Position numbers and translations under genes: made by a program. The notes under the pieces are model-generated. The model saw only the letters and a list, made by a program, of their open reading frames with translations. It made no database searches and was not told where the DNA came from. A stretch of 64,000 nucleotides of DNA, taken from Burkholderiales bacterium (lineage in GTDB: Bacteria; Pseudomonadota; Gammaproteobacteria; Burkholderiales; Burkholderiaceae). The stretch covers positions 1 through 64,000 of the forward strand of contig JAJTAZ010000030.1 in the NCBI GenBank assembly GCA_021287185.1. The letters are read 5' to 3'. Shown one piece after another: positions 18,819 through 28,126 of this stretch (position 1 is the stretch's first letter; each line of letters starts with the position of its first letter).

Positions 18819-18944
18819 CATATGCTCCACGCGAATTGATGTGCCCAGTATGCCAATAGCGATGTAAAAAAGTTGTAAATTTTGCACTTTAATAAAACAC
18901 GATACGCCCCTTTCTGTCTGCGTTGGGTTATCCCATGTTTCCTT

Positions 18945-18978
18945 AAAAAAACCCCGTGATGATTATCACGGGGTTTTG
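18945..18978 (-). terminator. Terminator after alaA
   Basis: The stem ACCCCGTGAT / ATCACGGGGT with loop GATT is followed on the minus strand by TTTTTTT. It sits 24 bases after the aminotransferase stop. Confidence 0.92.
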
Positions 18979-19000
18979 GATTTACGAACGAATGCGCGGG

Positions 19001-20233
19001 TTATGCGGCTGCTTGTGCGCGTTCACGATAGAATGCCAAATAACGTGCAAACCGCTCAATTGCCTCGCGCAGTTGTTCTTCGTGTGGCAAAAATACAAAA
19101 CGCAAATGATCGGTGTCTTTCCAATTAAAGCCCGTGCCTTGTACCACCAAAACCTTTTCGCGCTCTAAAAATTCAAGCACAAAGTCTTGGTCGTTTTTGA
19201 TTGGGTACATCACGGGGTCTAATTTTGGGAACAAATACATCGCTGCTTTGGGTTTCACACAGGTCACACCTGGGATGGCGGTGAGCATGTTGTACGCCAA
19301 ATCGCGTTGGCGGCGCAAGCGTCCACCCTCGGCAATCAAATCATCAATGCTTTGATAACCGCCCAAAGCAGTCTGAATCGCATGTTGACCCGGCGCATTG
19401 GCGCACAAACGCATGGATGCGAGCAATACCAAGCCTTCAATGTAGTCTGCCGCTGCTTCTTTCGCGCCAGACAAAATCATCCAACCTGCACGGTAGCCAC
19501 ACGCGCGGTAGTTTTTGGATAAACCGTTGATGGTGATGAAAAACACGTCATCCGCGAGCGAGGCAATTGAAGTGTGTTTGTTGCCATCGTATAGGACTTT
19601 ATCGTAAATTTCATCGGCCATAATCACCAAGCCAAATTCGCGTGCGACTTGGATGATGTCCAATAAAACTTCATTTGAATACAATGCGCCCGTTGGATTG
19701 TTGGGGTTGATTACCACGATGGCCTTGGTTTTGTCGGTAATTTTCGCACGGATGTCGGCAATCGATGGATTCCAATCGTCGGCTTCATCACACAAATAGT
19801 GTACGGGTGTGCCGCTGGCCAAACTGGTCGCTGCCGTCCATAAAGGGTAATCGGGCGAAGGTACGAGCACTTCGTCACCTGGATTGAGCAGGCCTTGCAT
19901 GGCAAAACCAATCAATTCAGACGCGCCGTTGCCAACGATGATGTCGTCCAAAGTCACGCCTTTGATGTTTTTTTGTTGGGCGTAGTGCATGATGGCTTTG
20001 CGTGCAGAAAAAATCCCTTTGGAGTCCGTATATCCACCCATTTGTCCGATATTACGCGCCAAATCCTGCTCCATTTCCTCTGGCACAGCAAAGTCAAACG
20101 CGGCCAAATTGCCGATATTCAACTTAATAATACGCTGACCTTCGGCCTCCATTTGCGCTGCGCGCTGCATGATGGGGCCACGGATGTCGTAGCAAACATT
20201 GTCTAATTTGTGGGATTGAACGATGGGACGCAT
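19001..20233 (-). CDS. alaA: Alanine-forming aminotransferase, AlaA type
   Basis: A 410-residue fold type I PLP aminotransferase. It has the N-terminal IRGPIMQRAAQMEAEG and IKLNIGNLAAFDF segments of the AlaA family, NPNNPTGALYS, the Asp-Tyr pair in ADEIYDKVLYDG, the PLP-binding Lys in GLSKNYRACGYRAGW, and RFVFLP near the end. The expected reaction is pyruvate plus glutamate giving alanine plus 2-oxoglutarate. It is a single gene divergent from the Mth938-domain gene, across a 220-base gap with no clear site beyond AT-rich DNA. Confidence 0.93.
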   Translation of the reverse strand: MRPIVQSHKLDNVCYDIRGPIMQRAAQMEAEGQRIIKLNIGNLAAFDFAVPEEMEQDLARNIGQMGGYTDSKGIFSARKAIMHYAQQKNIKGVTLDDIIVGNGASELIGFAMQGLLNPGDEVLVPSPDYPLWTAATSLASGTPVHYLCDEADDWNPSIADIRAKITDKTKAIVVINPNNPTGALYSNEVLLDIIQVAREFGLVIMADEIYDKVLYDGNKHTSIASLADDVFFITINGLSKNYRACGYRAGWMILSGAKEAAADYIEGLVLLASMRLCANAPGQHAIQTALGGYQSIDDLIAEGGRLRRQRDLAYNMLTAIPGVTCVKPKAAMYLFPKLDPVMYPIKNDQDFVLEFLEREKVLVVQGTGFNWKDTDHLRFVFLPHEEQLREAIERFARYLAFYRERAQAAA

Positions 20234-20453
20234 GGGTTTCTCGTAAAGTGATGATTGAAATATAAAAAGAGGGTAAACCTGCTAAAATGTGCTGACAGTG
20301 TCACAATGTCAAAGAAGTATTAGCGAAGTTGGGAATTATACGCCTTTAAAATCTGGGGTTCCATAGATGACGCTATTTTTTTAATGTTTTTGTGATTTAT
20401 TTCTAAATTTTTACACATTTCAAAATTATTTTCTGAAAATATACGGACGCAAA

Positions 20454-20843
20454 ATGGGTTTCCAACTTGAAAGCAGCACTCATCTCAATACCATCACGGC
20501 GTGTACCGACCAAGTCATTCAAATCAATCGTCAAGACTACACCGAAAGTGTGCTCATCAGCCCAACGCGGATTGAGCGCTTGGCGGCACGCACATTGAGT
20601 GATTTAGACGACGCGCTTTGGGGTAAAGTGATTGCCGATTCGCCTGAGGTATTGTTAATCGGTACAGGGGCACAGCACACATTTGTATCCCCTGCGCAGT
20701 TGGCGCCTCTGTATCAAGCCCAAATTGGTGTGGAATGTATGAGTTCACATGCTGCGGCGCGCACGTACAATGTGTTGATGAACGAAGGTCGTCGGGTTTT
20801 GGCCATCCTATTGCTCACCAATGACGCAACACACACCATTTGA
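20454..20843 (+). CDS. Mth938-domain (DUF498) protein
   Basis: A 129-residue protein of the Mth938-like/DUF498 fold. The pattern SPEVLLIGTGAQHTFVSP, then a segment ending MSSHAAARTYNVLMNEGRRVLAILL, is typical. Bacterial relatives are small uncharacterised proteins, often near secretion or quality-control genes; eukaryotic relatives include the complex I assembly factor NDUFAF3. No Shine-Dalgarno sequence is obvious. It lies 39 bases before bcp and is probably co-transcribed. Confidence 0.82.
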   Translation: MGFQLESSTHLNTITACTDQVIQINRQDYTESVLISPTRIERLAARTLSDLDDALWGKVIADSPEVLLIGTGAQHTFVSPAQLAPLYQAQIGVECMSSHAAARTYNVLMNEGRRVLAILLLTNDATHTI

Positions 20844-20882
20844 TACCAACCAATATCATCATTTATCCAAAGGATGAACGCC

Positions 20883-21353
20883 ATGACGACTGTAACTGAC
20901 ATTGAATTATCCATGACCACCGCAACAGCGGGGCAGTACCAACCTTTCAAACTCTCGAATTATCGTGGTAAAAATGTTGTACTGTATTTTTACCCGAAAG
21001 ACAGCACACCGGGGTGCACCACAGAATCGATGGGTTTTCGTGATGCCTACGCTGAGTTTGAAAAAGCCAACACCGTGATTTTTGGTATTTCGCGCGATTC
21101 ACTCAAATCGCATGATAAATTCAAGGCCAACCTCGAATTGCCCTTTGAACTCATCTGCGATGCCGATGAGTTGTTGTGCCAACAATTTGATGTCATCAAA
21201 CAAAAAATGATGTACGGTAAACAAGTTCGCGGTATTGAACGCAGCACCTTTGTAATCAATGCCCAAGGCGAACTGGTATACGAATGGCGCAAAGTTAAAG
21301 TTGATAACCACGTGCGTGAGGTGCTGGAGATGGTTCAGTCCCTACCTGCTTAA
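20883..21353 (+). CDS. bcp: Thiol peroxidase Bcp/PrxQ
   Basis: A 156-residue peroxiredoxin that reduces hydroperoxides. The peroxidatic Cys lies in STPGCTTESMGFRD. The second Cys found five residues later in many Bcp proteins is replaced by Met, so the resolving thiol must be elsewhere (Cys in LICDADELLC) or external. The second ATG is chosen because AAAGG is nine bases before it; the first ATG (20874) abuts AAAGG. Confidence 0.92.
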   Translation: MTTVTDIELSMTTATAGQYQPFKLSNYRGKNVVLYFYPKDSTPGCTTESMGFRDAYAEFEKANTVIFGISRDSLKSHDKFKANLELPFELICDADELLCQQFDVIKQKMMYGKQVRGIERSTFVINAQGELVYEWRKVKVDNHVREVLEMVQSLPA

Positions 21354-21397
21354 ATTTAATCGATTATTTTCAGGAACAACATTCTAAAGGACGTTCA

Positions 21398-23068
21398 ATG
21401 CCATTACCCAAAGCCCCTACTCAAAAAGGCAGTTTGCTGACCCAACTCAACACACCAGCGGTGTCTCAATCGGTTGAGTCCAAGCCCAGCAAACCAACCC
21501 GAAGTGTTTCGTCAGCAAAAGGGCGTGGCGAAGTCAAAACAGCAGGGACGGCATCTCCTGCCTCTGCGGTGGTCAATCAAACTGCTGCACCCAGAAATCC
21601 ACAGGTGTTAACAAACACGCCACCAGTCAAACCTCGTTCTTCTCACCACGGCGCCAGAAGCAAACAAGGCTCCAATGAGCGTAAATTATTTGTGCTCGAT
21701 ACCAATGTGTTGTTGCATGACCCATCGAGTTTGTTTCGTTTTGAGGAGCACGATGTTTTTCTGCCCCTGATTGTGTTAGAAGAGTTGGATGACCATAAAA
21801 AAGGCATGACCGAAACCGCGCGCAATGGTCGAACCGCGTCACGCACCTTGGATCAGTTGATTGCCAATCATCCCAACGGTTTAGAAACAGGTGTACCACT
21901 CAGTCCAAAAAACAGTGCCAATCCATTGGGTAAGTTGTTTATTCAAACACAATCATTTATTGATCAATTGCCCAAAACGTTACCTGTGGGTAAAGCCGAT
22001 AATCAAATTTTGGGCGTGGTGCACGCTCTACAAAGCCAGCAGAAGAACCACACGGTGGTGATGGTGTCAAAGGACATCAATATGCGCATCAAAGCGCGGG
22101 CTTTGGGATTGAATGCAGAAGATTACTTCAACGACCAAGTCATCGAAGACACCGATGTTTTGTACAGCGGCCAGATGGCCTTGCCTGCGGATTTTTGGGA
22201 AACGCACAGCACCAATTTAGAATCGTGGCAGGAGGGCGTGTATACCTACTATCGAGTTCAGGGAACGCTGCCCATGCAAATGGTGCTCAATCAATACGTG
22301 TATTTTGACCACCCAGACGCCTTGGCGTTTCATGGGCAAGTGGTTGAAATTGATACCAACAATCGTACCGCCACTCTGCGCTCATTGATTGATTACAGCA
22401 ATCCCAAACACGGCATTTGGGGCATCGGTGCACGCAACCGCGAGCAGAACTTTGCGCTCAATGTGTTAATGGATCCTGAAATTGATTTTGTGACCCTGCT
22501 CGGTCCTGCGGGTACAGGAAAAACCCTGCTCACCATCGCCGCTGCACTACAACAAACTTTGGAAATGGCGCGTTTTGCCGAGGTCATCATCACCCGTGCC
22601 ACGATTGCCGTGGGTGAGGACATCGGTTTTTTACCGGGGACTGAAGAAGAAAAAATGACCCCGTGGATGGGCGCATTGCAAGACAACCTTGAAATCCTCA
22701 TCAAAGGCGATGCCAATGCGGGCGAGTGGCAACGTGCTGCCACAGGCGAATTGATTAAAAACAAAGTGAAAATCAAAGCGATGAGTTTCATGCGTGGTCG
22801 CACCTTTGTCAACAAACTGCTCATCATTGACGAAGCACAAAACCTCACGCCCAAACAAATGAAAACCCTCATCACACGCGCGGGACCAGGCACCAAAGTC
22901 GTATGTATGGGCAATTTAGCGCAGATTGACACGCCTTATTTGACCGAAGGTTCATCGGGCTTGGCCTATGTGGTGGAACATTTTAAAAATTGGGCACATG
23001 GCGCACACATCACCTTGATGCGTGGTGAGCGTTCGCGTTTGGCGGATTTTGCCAACGAGGCTTTGTAA
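21398..23068 (+). CDS. PIN-PhoH fusion ATPase/ribonuclease (YlaK/PhoH2-like)
   Basis: A 556-residue two-domain protein. Residues 1 to about 85 are a Ser/Pro/Lys/Thr-rich disordered region. A PIN nuclease domain (about 88-240) opens with FVLDTNVLLHDP and contains LEELDDHKKG and VMVSKDINMRIKA. The PhoH ATPase domain has Walker A LLGPAGTGKTLL and Walker B LLIIDEAQNLT. PhoH2 proteins of this arrangement act as RNA helicase-ribonucleases. The stop shares one base with the tag start (TAATG), indicating coupling. Confidence 0.92.
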   Translation: MPLPKAPTQKGSLLTQLNTPAVSQSVESKPSKPTRSVSSAKGRGEVKTAGTASPASAVVNQTAAPRNPQVLTNTPPVKPRSSHHGARSKQGSNERKLFVLDTNVLLHDPSSLFRFEEHDVFLPLIVLEELDDHKKGMTETARNGRTASRTLDQLIANHPNGLETGVPLSPKNSANPLGKLFIQTQSFIDQLPKTLPVGKADNQILGVVHALQSQQKNHTVVMVSKDINMRIKARALGLNAEDYFNDQVIEDTDVLYSGQMALPADFWETHSTNLESWQEGVYTYYRVQGTLPMQMVLNQYVYFDHPDALAFHGQVVEIDTNNRTATLRSLIDYSNPKHGIWGIGARNREQNFALNVLMDPEIDFVTLLGPAGTGKTLLTIAAALQQTLEMARFAEVIITRATIAVGEDIGFLPGTEEEKMTPWMGALQDNLEILIKGDANAGEWQRAATGELIKNKVKIKAMSFMRGRTFVNKLLIIDEAQNLTPKQMKTLITRAGPGTKVVCMGNLAQIDTPYLTEGSSGLAYVVEHFKNWAHGAHITLMRGERSRLADFANEAL

Positions 23069-23649
23069 TGGTTGTGCAAACGACCGACATGGAGCCTTGC
23101 CGCTGCGGCTGGGTGGATTTGAGTAAGCCCGATTATGTCGCCTACCACGACAACGAATGGGGACAAGCGGTTCATGATGACCGCGTGTTGTTTGAATTTA
23201 TCGTGTTGGAGTCTGCTCAAGCGGGGCTCAGTTGGTACACCATTCTCAAAAAGCGCGAGCACTACCGCCGTGCGTTTGATGGATTTAATCCCAAGCGCAT
23301 TGCTCAATACACCAATGAAAAAATCGATGCGCTGATGCAAGATGCAGGCATCGTGCGGCATCGTCTCAAAATTGAAGCCACGGTTCACAATGCACAATGC
23401 TTCTTAAAAACTCAACAAGAATTCGGCTCTTTTGATGCGTATGTGTGGGGTTTTGTCAATCATCAAACCATTGACCATGCATTTGAGCAGTTGAGCGATT
23501 ATCCAAGCCGCTCAGCGCAATCGGATGCGTTGGCAAAGGACTTAAAAAAGCGTGGCTTTAAATTCATGGGCACCACCACCTGTTATGCGTATATGCAGGC
23601 GGTGGGTATGGTCAATGATCATGTGGCCACTTGTTTCAAACGTGCTTAA
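23068..23649 (+). CDS. tag: 3-methyladenine DNA glycosylase I
   Basis: A 193-residue base-excision enzyme removing 3-methyladenine. It shows CGWVDLSKPDYVAYHDNEWG, ESAQAGLSWYTILKKRE, LKKRGFKFMGTTTCYAYMQAVGMVNDH and a terminal Cys, the zinc ligand pattern of Tag. The start could be either ATG 23068 or ATG 23089 (MEPCRCGW), which matches the usual family N terminus better. It overlaps the PhoH-like gene by one base. Confidence 0.95.
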   Translation: MVVQTTDMEPCRCGWVDLSKPDYVAYHDNEWGQAVHDDRVLFEFIVLESAQAGLSWYTILKKREHYRRAFDGFNPKRIAQYTNEKIDALMQDAGIVRHRLKIEATVHNAQCFLKTQQEFGSFDAYVWGFVNHQTIDHAFEQLSDYPSRSAQSDALAKDLKKRGFKFMGTTTCYAYMQAVGMVNDHVATCFKRA

Positions 23650-23720
23650 ACCCAGATGATGCAATAACCGTTTATCAGATGAGCACTTATTGCTAAATGT
23701 TTTGCGGTTGTTTTTGACGG

Positions 23721-24941
23721 TTATTTGCGGCGTAAGCCTTGTAAGGTGATGTGCGTGGGTGTGTGATCGGGCTCAATGTGTTTCATCAGGGCCGCCGCCG
23801 CCGCGCCCAAAGTCGAGGCGTTTTGCCCAAATTCACACAATCGTATCGTTGGGGACATCACATGGCGTTGGGTGTGTGCGCTAAAACTGGCGATGGCGGG
23901 GCTCAATAACGCATCTTCAAATTGACTCATCGGTCCGCCGATTACGATGGTTTCAGGGTTGAGGATATTGGCAAGGTTGCGCATCACAATGCCTAAGAAA
24001 TATCCCACAGTGTCCAAGCCTTTTTTGACTTGTGCGTCACCCTGTGTCAATCGATTTTGCATGGCTTCGATGGACAAGATGGGCGCGTCACCGACCAATT
24101 CTCGACTCAATGCTCGTTGTGAGACCAAGGTTTCTACACAACCACGCTGACCACAGGCGCATGGCCAGCCGCCAAAGGGTTGCAAAGTTGAGTGCCCAAT
24201 TTCTCCAGCCCAACCATTGAGCCCCGTATATAAGCCATTTTCGCTGACAATCCCTGCACCGACCCCGATACCCACCGTGAGGTGGATGATGGGATTGCGG
24301 TGGTATTGACTGCGACCAAATACGAATTCCGACAGTGCGCCCGCATTCGCATCATTGATGATGGTGATGTCGATTTCAGGCATGTGTTGTTGGGCAAAAC
24401 GTTGATGAAGCATATCAATCAAATCAATGTTTTGCCAACCAATGTTCGGCAAATCGACCACATGGCCATCCAAAGCATTGACCAAACCTGGTACCGATAC
24501 CCCCAAACCAAGAATTCGGTGGTTCAGGCTGAGCATGTGGGTCCATACGTGGCACAGAACGTTGGTCAATTGAGTGATTGAAGTTTCCACATCGGTGTGC
24601 TGATAAGGTAAGCGCGATTGAACGCGAATCTCACCCGTAATCGAACAGGCAACAACGGCGATATAATCAACCCCCAACTCTGCGCCGAGTAAGGTCAATA
24701 CGTCGCCATTTAAAATTAAGCCCGTGGGTCGGCGTCCTGCGCCTTCAAGTGGCGTGGGGCTGTCCTCTTTTAACCAATGTGCATCCAACAATTCTTGAAC
24801 GATTTTACCAATGGTGGATTTGTTTAAACCCGTCACCTTCGCCAAATCGCTTCTGGATATGCTGGGTTGTTTTTTGACACGATTGATGATGGCAAGTCGA
24901 TTGATTTGCTTTAAATCGCTGTGATTGCTGGTGAATGCCAT
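23721..24941 (-). CDS. ROK-family transcriptional repressor (XylR/NagC type)
   Basis: A 406-residue regulator. The N-terminal helix-turn-helix is SISRSDLAKVTGLNKSTIGKIVQELL (about residues 25-50). The ROK sugar-binding/kinase-like domain follows, with LGVSVPGLVN, GVGAGIVSENGLYTGLNGWAGEIGH and the zinc motif WPCACGQRGCVETL. ROK repressors release DNA on binding a sugar. It is divergent from the sugar ABC transporter, which it most likely controls. The frame is open upstream of the ATG, but the chosen start begins just before the helix-turn-helix; its ribosome binding site is weak. Confidence 0.9.
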   Translation of the reverse strand: MAFTSNHSDLKQINRLAIINRVKKQPSISRSDLAKVTGLNKSTIGKIVQELLDAHWLKEDSPTPLEGAGRRPTGLILNGDVLTLLGAELGVDYIAVVACSITGEIRVQSRLPYQHTDVETSITQLTNVLCHVWTHMLSLNHRILGLGVSVPGLVNALDGHVVDLPNIGWQNIDLIDMLHQRFAQQHMPEIDITIINDANAGALSEFVFGRSQYHRNPIIHLTVGIGVGAGIVSENGLYTGLNGWAGEIGHSTLQPFGGWPCACGQRGCVETLVSQRALSRELVGDAPILSIEAMQNRLTQGDAQVKKGLDTVGYFLGIVMRNLANILNPETIVIGGPMSQFEDALLSPAIASFSAHTQRHVMSPTIRLCEFGQNASTLGAAAAALMKHIEPDHTPTHITLQGLRRK

Positions 24942-25142
24942 GATGAACTCGTGAGAAAGGTTAGCTATTGATTGGAGGGATTTTAAGTGAATTTGTTGTT
25001 CTCGTAAAATATTTATGTTTTTCCACAATCACTTCTGGGTGAGAAGCCCAATGGATGGTGAAAAATTCAAATTAGACCCATCAAATAGCTTGGATAGCCT
25101 TAGCTTTTTCCGCCTTTTTATCCGTTGGCGAAGGTCAATGGA

Positions 25143-25198
25143 TTAATTTGTATTTTTAAACAATTAAATTTGACAGGCGTTTAAATTTGGTGTTGAAT
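25143..25198 (+). promoter_or_regulatory. Promoter and likely ROK operator of the sugar transporter
   Basis: An AT-rich near-palindrome covers 25143-25167 (left arm TTAATTTGT, right arm ACAATTAA). TTGACA at 25170-25175 and TTGAAT at 25193-25198 are 17 bases apart. TTAAATTTG occurs twice, at 25164 and 25181, 17 bases apart and flanking the -35. The palindrome resembles ROK repressor sites (TTA-rich arm, spacer, TAA-rich arm). The rest of the 313-base gap shows nothing I can name. Confidence 0.6.
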
Positions 25199-25254
25199 GA
25201 CAGTTGCACGCAGGTCGTACACATTGCGTTCATAAATCAACAAGGAGAATTCAC

Positions 25255-26397
25255 ATGAAAAAACAGTTGTTGGCAGTTTCCGCACTCATCGTGGCATTGG
25301 GTTTGACCGCTTGTGGTAAACCTGCGCAAGCACCCAAAGCAGTCGATGCGGGTACAAACACCCAAGCGCCCGCAGCAGCAGGTGGTTTGATTGGTTTGGC
25401 GATTCCAGAGGCGACCAGCGAACGCTGGAAAAATGCGGCTGAGTTCATGAAAAAAGAACTCGAAGCCAAAGGTTATAAAGTTGAAATTGGTTATGGCGAT
25501 GGTGACCAATCGAAACAAAACAAACAAATCGAAGACTTCATCACCAAAGGCGCAAAAGTCATCGTTGTGGGTGCGGTCAATGACTCTGTGGCGCAAGCGG
25601 TGGATTCTGCCAAGGCAGCTGGCGTACAAGTGATTGCATTTGATCGTTTAATTAAAGGGACTGATCAGTACGATTACTACATGACGTTTGATAATTTCAA
25701 AGTCGGCGCCTTCCAAGGTGAAGCGATTAAGACGGCTTTGGATTTGGACAAATCAAAAGGCAAAAACATTACCTTATTCGCAGGCGCATCAACCGATAAC
25801 AACGCGCGCGTGTTCTTCGATGGTGCATGGTCTGTGCTCAAACCGTATGTGGACAGCGGTGCTTTGAAAGTATGCGGTCCAGTGCCAACGGACTCTAAAG
25901 ATCCGAATTGGACTAAAATTGCCACCCCAGATTGGGCCAATGACAAAGCCAAAGCGCGCATGGAAACGTTGATTTCTGGCGATTGCAAAGGTGTGACTTT
26001 GGATGCGGTTTTGGCTCCGAACGATGGCTTGGCACGTGCGATTATCGGCGCATTGGAACAAAGCGGTAAATACAAAACCTTACCATTCGTCACAGGGCAA
26101 GATGCGGAATTGCTGTCGGTTAAATGGATTAACGAAGGCAAGCAAGGTATGACGGTATTTAAAGACGACCGTTTCTTGGCTAAAGCCACAGCAGAAGCGG
26201 CGGATGCTTTGGTCAAAGGGCAAAAACCAGCACCGACGGTTAAGTTTAAAGAAGATACCAGTAGTTACAATACTGGCAAAAAAACTGTGAACGCGTTCTT
26301 GCTTGAACCTTTGGTGGTCAACAAAGCCAACACCACTTCGGCTATGGTGGACAGTGGTTTTTACACTGCTGAGCAAGTGGCAAAAGGTACCAAATAA
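25255..26397 (+). CDS. chvE: Sugar-binding protein, ChvE/XylF type, lipoprotein
   Basis: A 380-residue periplasmic-binding-protein-like receptor. It fits the multiple-monosaccharide group (ChvE/MmsE) more closely than E. coli XylF: DRLIKGTDQYDYYMTFDNFKVG, DNNARVFFDGAWSVLKPYVDSG, and GQDAELLSVKWINEGKQGMTVFKD. The likely ligands are xylose, glucose, galactose or arabinose. Unusually the signal peptide ends in a lipobox (LTAC, Cys20) followed by Gly, so the protein should be membrane-anchored rather than free. AAGGAG lies eight bases before the ATG. Confidence 0.9.
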   Translation: MKKQLLAVSALIVALGLTACGKPAQAPKAVDAGTNTQAPAAAGGLIGLAIPEATSERWKNAAEFMKKELEAKGYKVEIGYGDGDQSKQNKQIEDFITKGAKVIVVGAVNDSVAQAVDSAKAAGVQVIAFDRLIKGTDQYDYYMTFDNFKVGAFQGEAIKTALDLDKSKGKNITLFAGASTDNNARVFFDGAWSVLKPYVDSGALKVCGPVPTDSKDPNWTKIATPDWANDKAKARMETLISGDCKGVTLDAVLAPNDGLARAIIGALEQSGKYKTLPFVTGQDAELLSVKWINEGKQGMTVFKDDRFLAKATAEAADALVKGQKPAPTVKFKEDTSSYNTGKKTVNAFLLEPLVVNKANTTSAMVDSGFYTAEQVAKGTK

Positions 26398-26435
26398 CCC
26401 AACACACTTCAGTCGAGTGACTGATTAAATGTTTT

Positions 26436-26480
26436 CCGCCATTGTTGGTTGCTGTATGATGACAGCACGAGCAATGGCGG
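26436..26480 (+). promoter_or_regulatory. Intercistronic hairpin between chvE and mmsA
   Basis: CCGCCATTG pairs with CAATGGCGG (nine pairs) and an inner GCTGT pairs with ACAGC. No T run follows, so it is more likely an RNA-stabilising or partial stop element that keeps binding-protein mRNA more abundant than the downstream genes, as known for other ABC operons. Confidence 0.6.
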
Positions 26481-26580
26481 TTTGGGTATCTGCTCCAACA
26501 ATTGTCTCAACAAAAAATAAACGAAGCGCGGTTTTGCTCAAATAAACGCGGTGAGTTTCTGTAAACACGAGGCCACAATA

Positions 26581-28101
26581 ATGGACACAATATTAGACAT
26601 CAGAGGTTTACGCAAAACGTTTGGCTCAGTGGTTGCGCTCAATAAGGTCAATGTGCAGGTCACGCGGGCGCACATACATTTCATCGTGGGAGAAAATGGC
26701 GCAGGTAAATCCACCATGATGAAGGCCATCAGTGGCGTCTATCCCCATGACAGTTATGAAGGTGAAGTGCTCTACAACGGTCAAAAATGTGCGTTTAACA
26801 GCATCAAAGACAGTGAAAAAGCAGGCATTGTCATCATTCACCAAGAGCTGGCACTGTCACCTTACCTGTCAATTTACGAAAATCTGTTTTTGGGCAATGA
26901 GCGAAAAAAGGGTTGGCGCATTGATTGGGCGCAAACGGGTACCGATGCCAAAGAAGTTTTGGCAAAAGTGGGGTTGAAAGAAGACCTCAACACACCTGTC
27001 AACAAACTCTCAGTTGCCAAGCAACAACTCATCGAAATTGCCAAGGCATTGTCAAAAAATGCCAAGGTACTGATTTTGGACGAGCCAACCTCGTCGCTCA
27101 ATGAAGCCGACAGCGCCAATCTGCTTGAATTGCTTAAAAAACTCAAAGCAGATGGTGTGACCATCATCATGATTTCACACAAACTCAACGAAGTGATGGC
27201 GATTGCCGATGAAATCACCATTATTCGTGATGGTGAAACCATTGAGCGAATCGATTTACACACACAAAAAATTGATGTCAATTACATCGTCAAAGGCATG
27301 GTTGGACGTGAGTTGACTTCAATGTACCCCGCACGTGAACCCAAAATTGGGCAAACGATGTTGAAACTCTCGAATTACACCGTTAAACACCCTGTATTTA
27401 CCGATAGATTGGTGATTGACCATGCGCAAATTGAAGTCAAGTCGGGTGAGATTGTGGGCTTGGCAGGCTTGGTGGGTTCGGGGCGTACAGAATTGATGCT
27501 GTCTATTTTTGGGCGTTCTTTGTCGCCTTATGTCTCCGGCGATGTTGAGTTCAACGGTAAAAAAGTGGATTTTAAGAGTGCTAAAGAGGCGATTGCCAAC
27601 GGCATGATTTACGTATCCGAAGATCGCAAAGAGCTGGGTCTAATTTTAATTCAAACAATTAAAAACAATGCGTCGTATTCATCTTTGCCTGCATTGTCAA
27701 ACAAATTCGGCGTGGTCGATGCGGTAGAAGAGTTTAAACTGGCCGAAGCCCTCAAAGTCGCTCTGCGCATCAAAACCCCCAATATTGACCAAGTGGTTGG
27801 TAATTTGAGTGGTGGCAATCAGCAAAAAGTCGTCTTGGCTCGTTGCCTGATGGCAAAACCCAAGTTGCTCATTATTGATGAACCGACTCGTGGGATTGAC
27901 GTGGGTGCAAAAAATGAAATCTATAAAATCATGAACGATTTTGTGGCAAAGGGCAATGCGATTATTATGATTTCCAGTGAATTGCCCGAAGTGCTGGGCA
28001 TGACCGACCGCGTGTATGTCATGGACAAAGGACGAATTAAAGGTGAGATGGCAACTGCGGATGCGAGCCAAGAAAAAATCATGAAATTGGCCGTTGCTTA
28101 A
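26581..28101 (+). CDS. mmsA: Sugar ABC transporter ATP-binding protein (MmsA/GguA/XylG type)
   Basis: A 506-residue tandem ATPase energising sugar import. The first domain has Walker A GENGAGKST, signature LSVAKQQLIEIAKAL and Walker B VLILDEPTSSL. The second has the degenerate A loop GLVGSGRTELML, signature LSGGNQQKVVLARCL and LLIIDEPTRGIDVG. This is the normal arrangement for the carbohydrate CUT2 family. The start ATGGACACA has GAGG eight bases upstream. Confidence 0.93.
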   Translation: MDTILDIRGLRKTFGSVVALNKVNVQVTRAHIHFIVGENGAGKSTMMKAISGVYPHDSYEGEVLYNGQKCAFNSIKDSEKAGIVIIHQELALSPYLSIYENLFLGNERKKGWRIDWAQTGTDAKEVLAKVGLKEDLNTPVNKLSVAKQQLIEIAKALSKNAKVLILDEPTSSLNEADSANLLELLKKLKADGVTIIMISHKLNEVMAIADEITIIRDGETIERIDLHTQKIDVNYIVKGMVGRELTSMYPAREPKIGQTMLKLSNYTVKHPVFTDRLVIDHAQIEVKSGEIVGLAGLVGSGRTELMLSIFGRSLSPYVSGDVEFNGKKVDFKSAKEAIANGMIYVSEDRKELGLILIQTIKNNASYSSLPALSNKFGVVDAVEEFKLAEALKVALRIKTPNIDQVVGNLSGGNQQKVVLARCLMAKPKLLIIDEPTRGIDVGAKNEIYKIMNDFVAKGNAIIMISSELPEVLGMTDRVYVMDKGRIKGEMATADASQEKIMKLAVA

Positions 28102-28126
28102 ATAGAATCTACAATTGGAGTACAAA

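Noticed and set aside
23663..23725. Terminator between tag and the ROK gene
   Set aside because: AATAACCGT and ACGGTTATT are perfect inverted arms, but 45 bases separate them and no compact stem with T run results.
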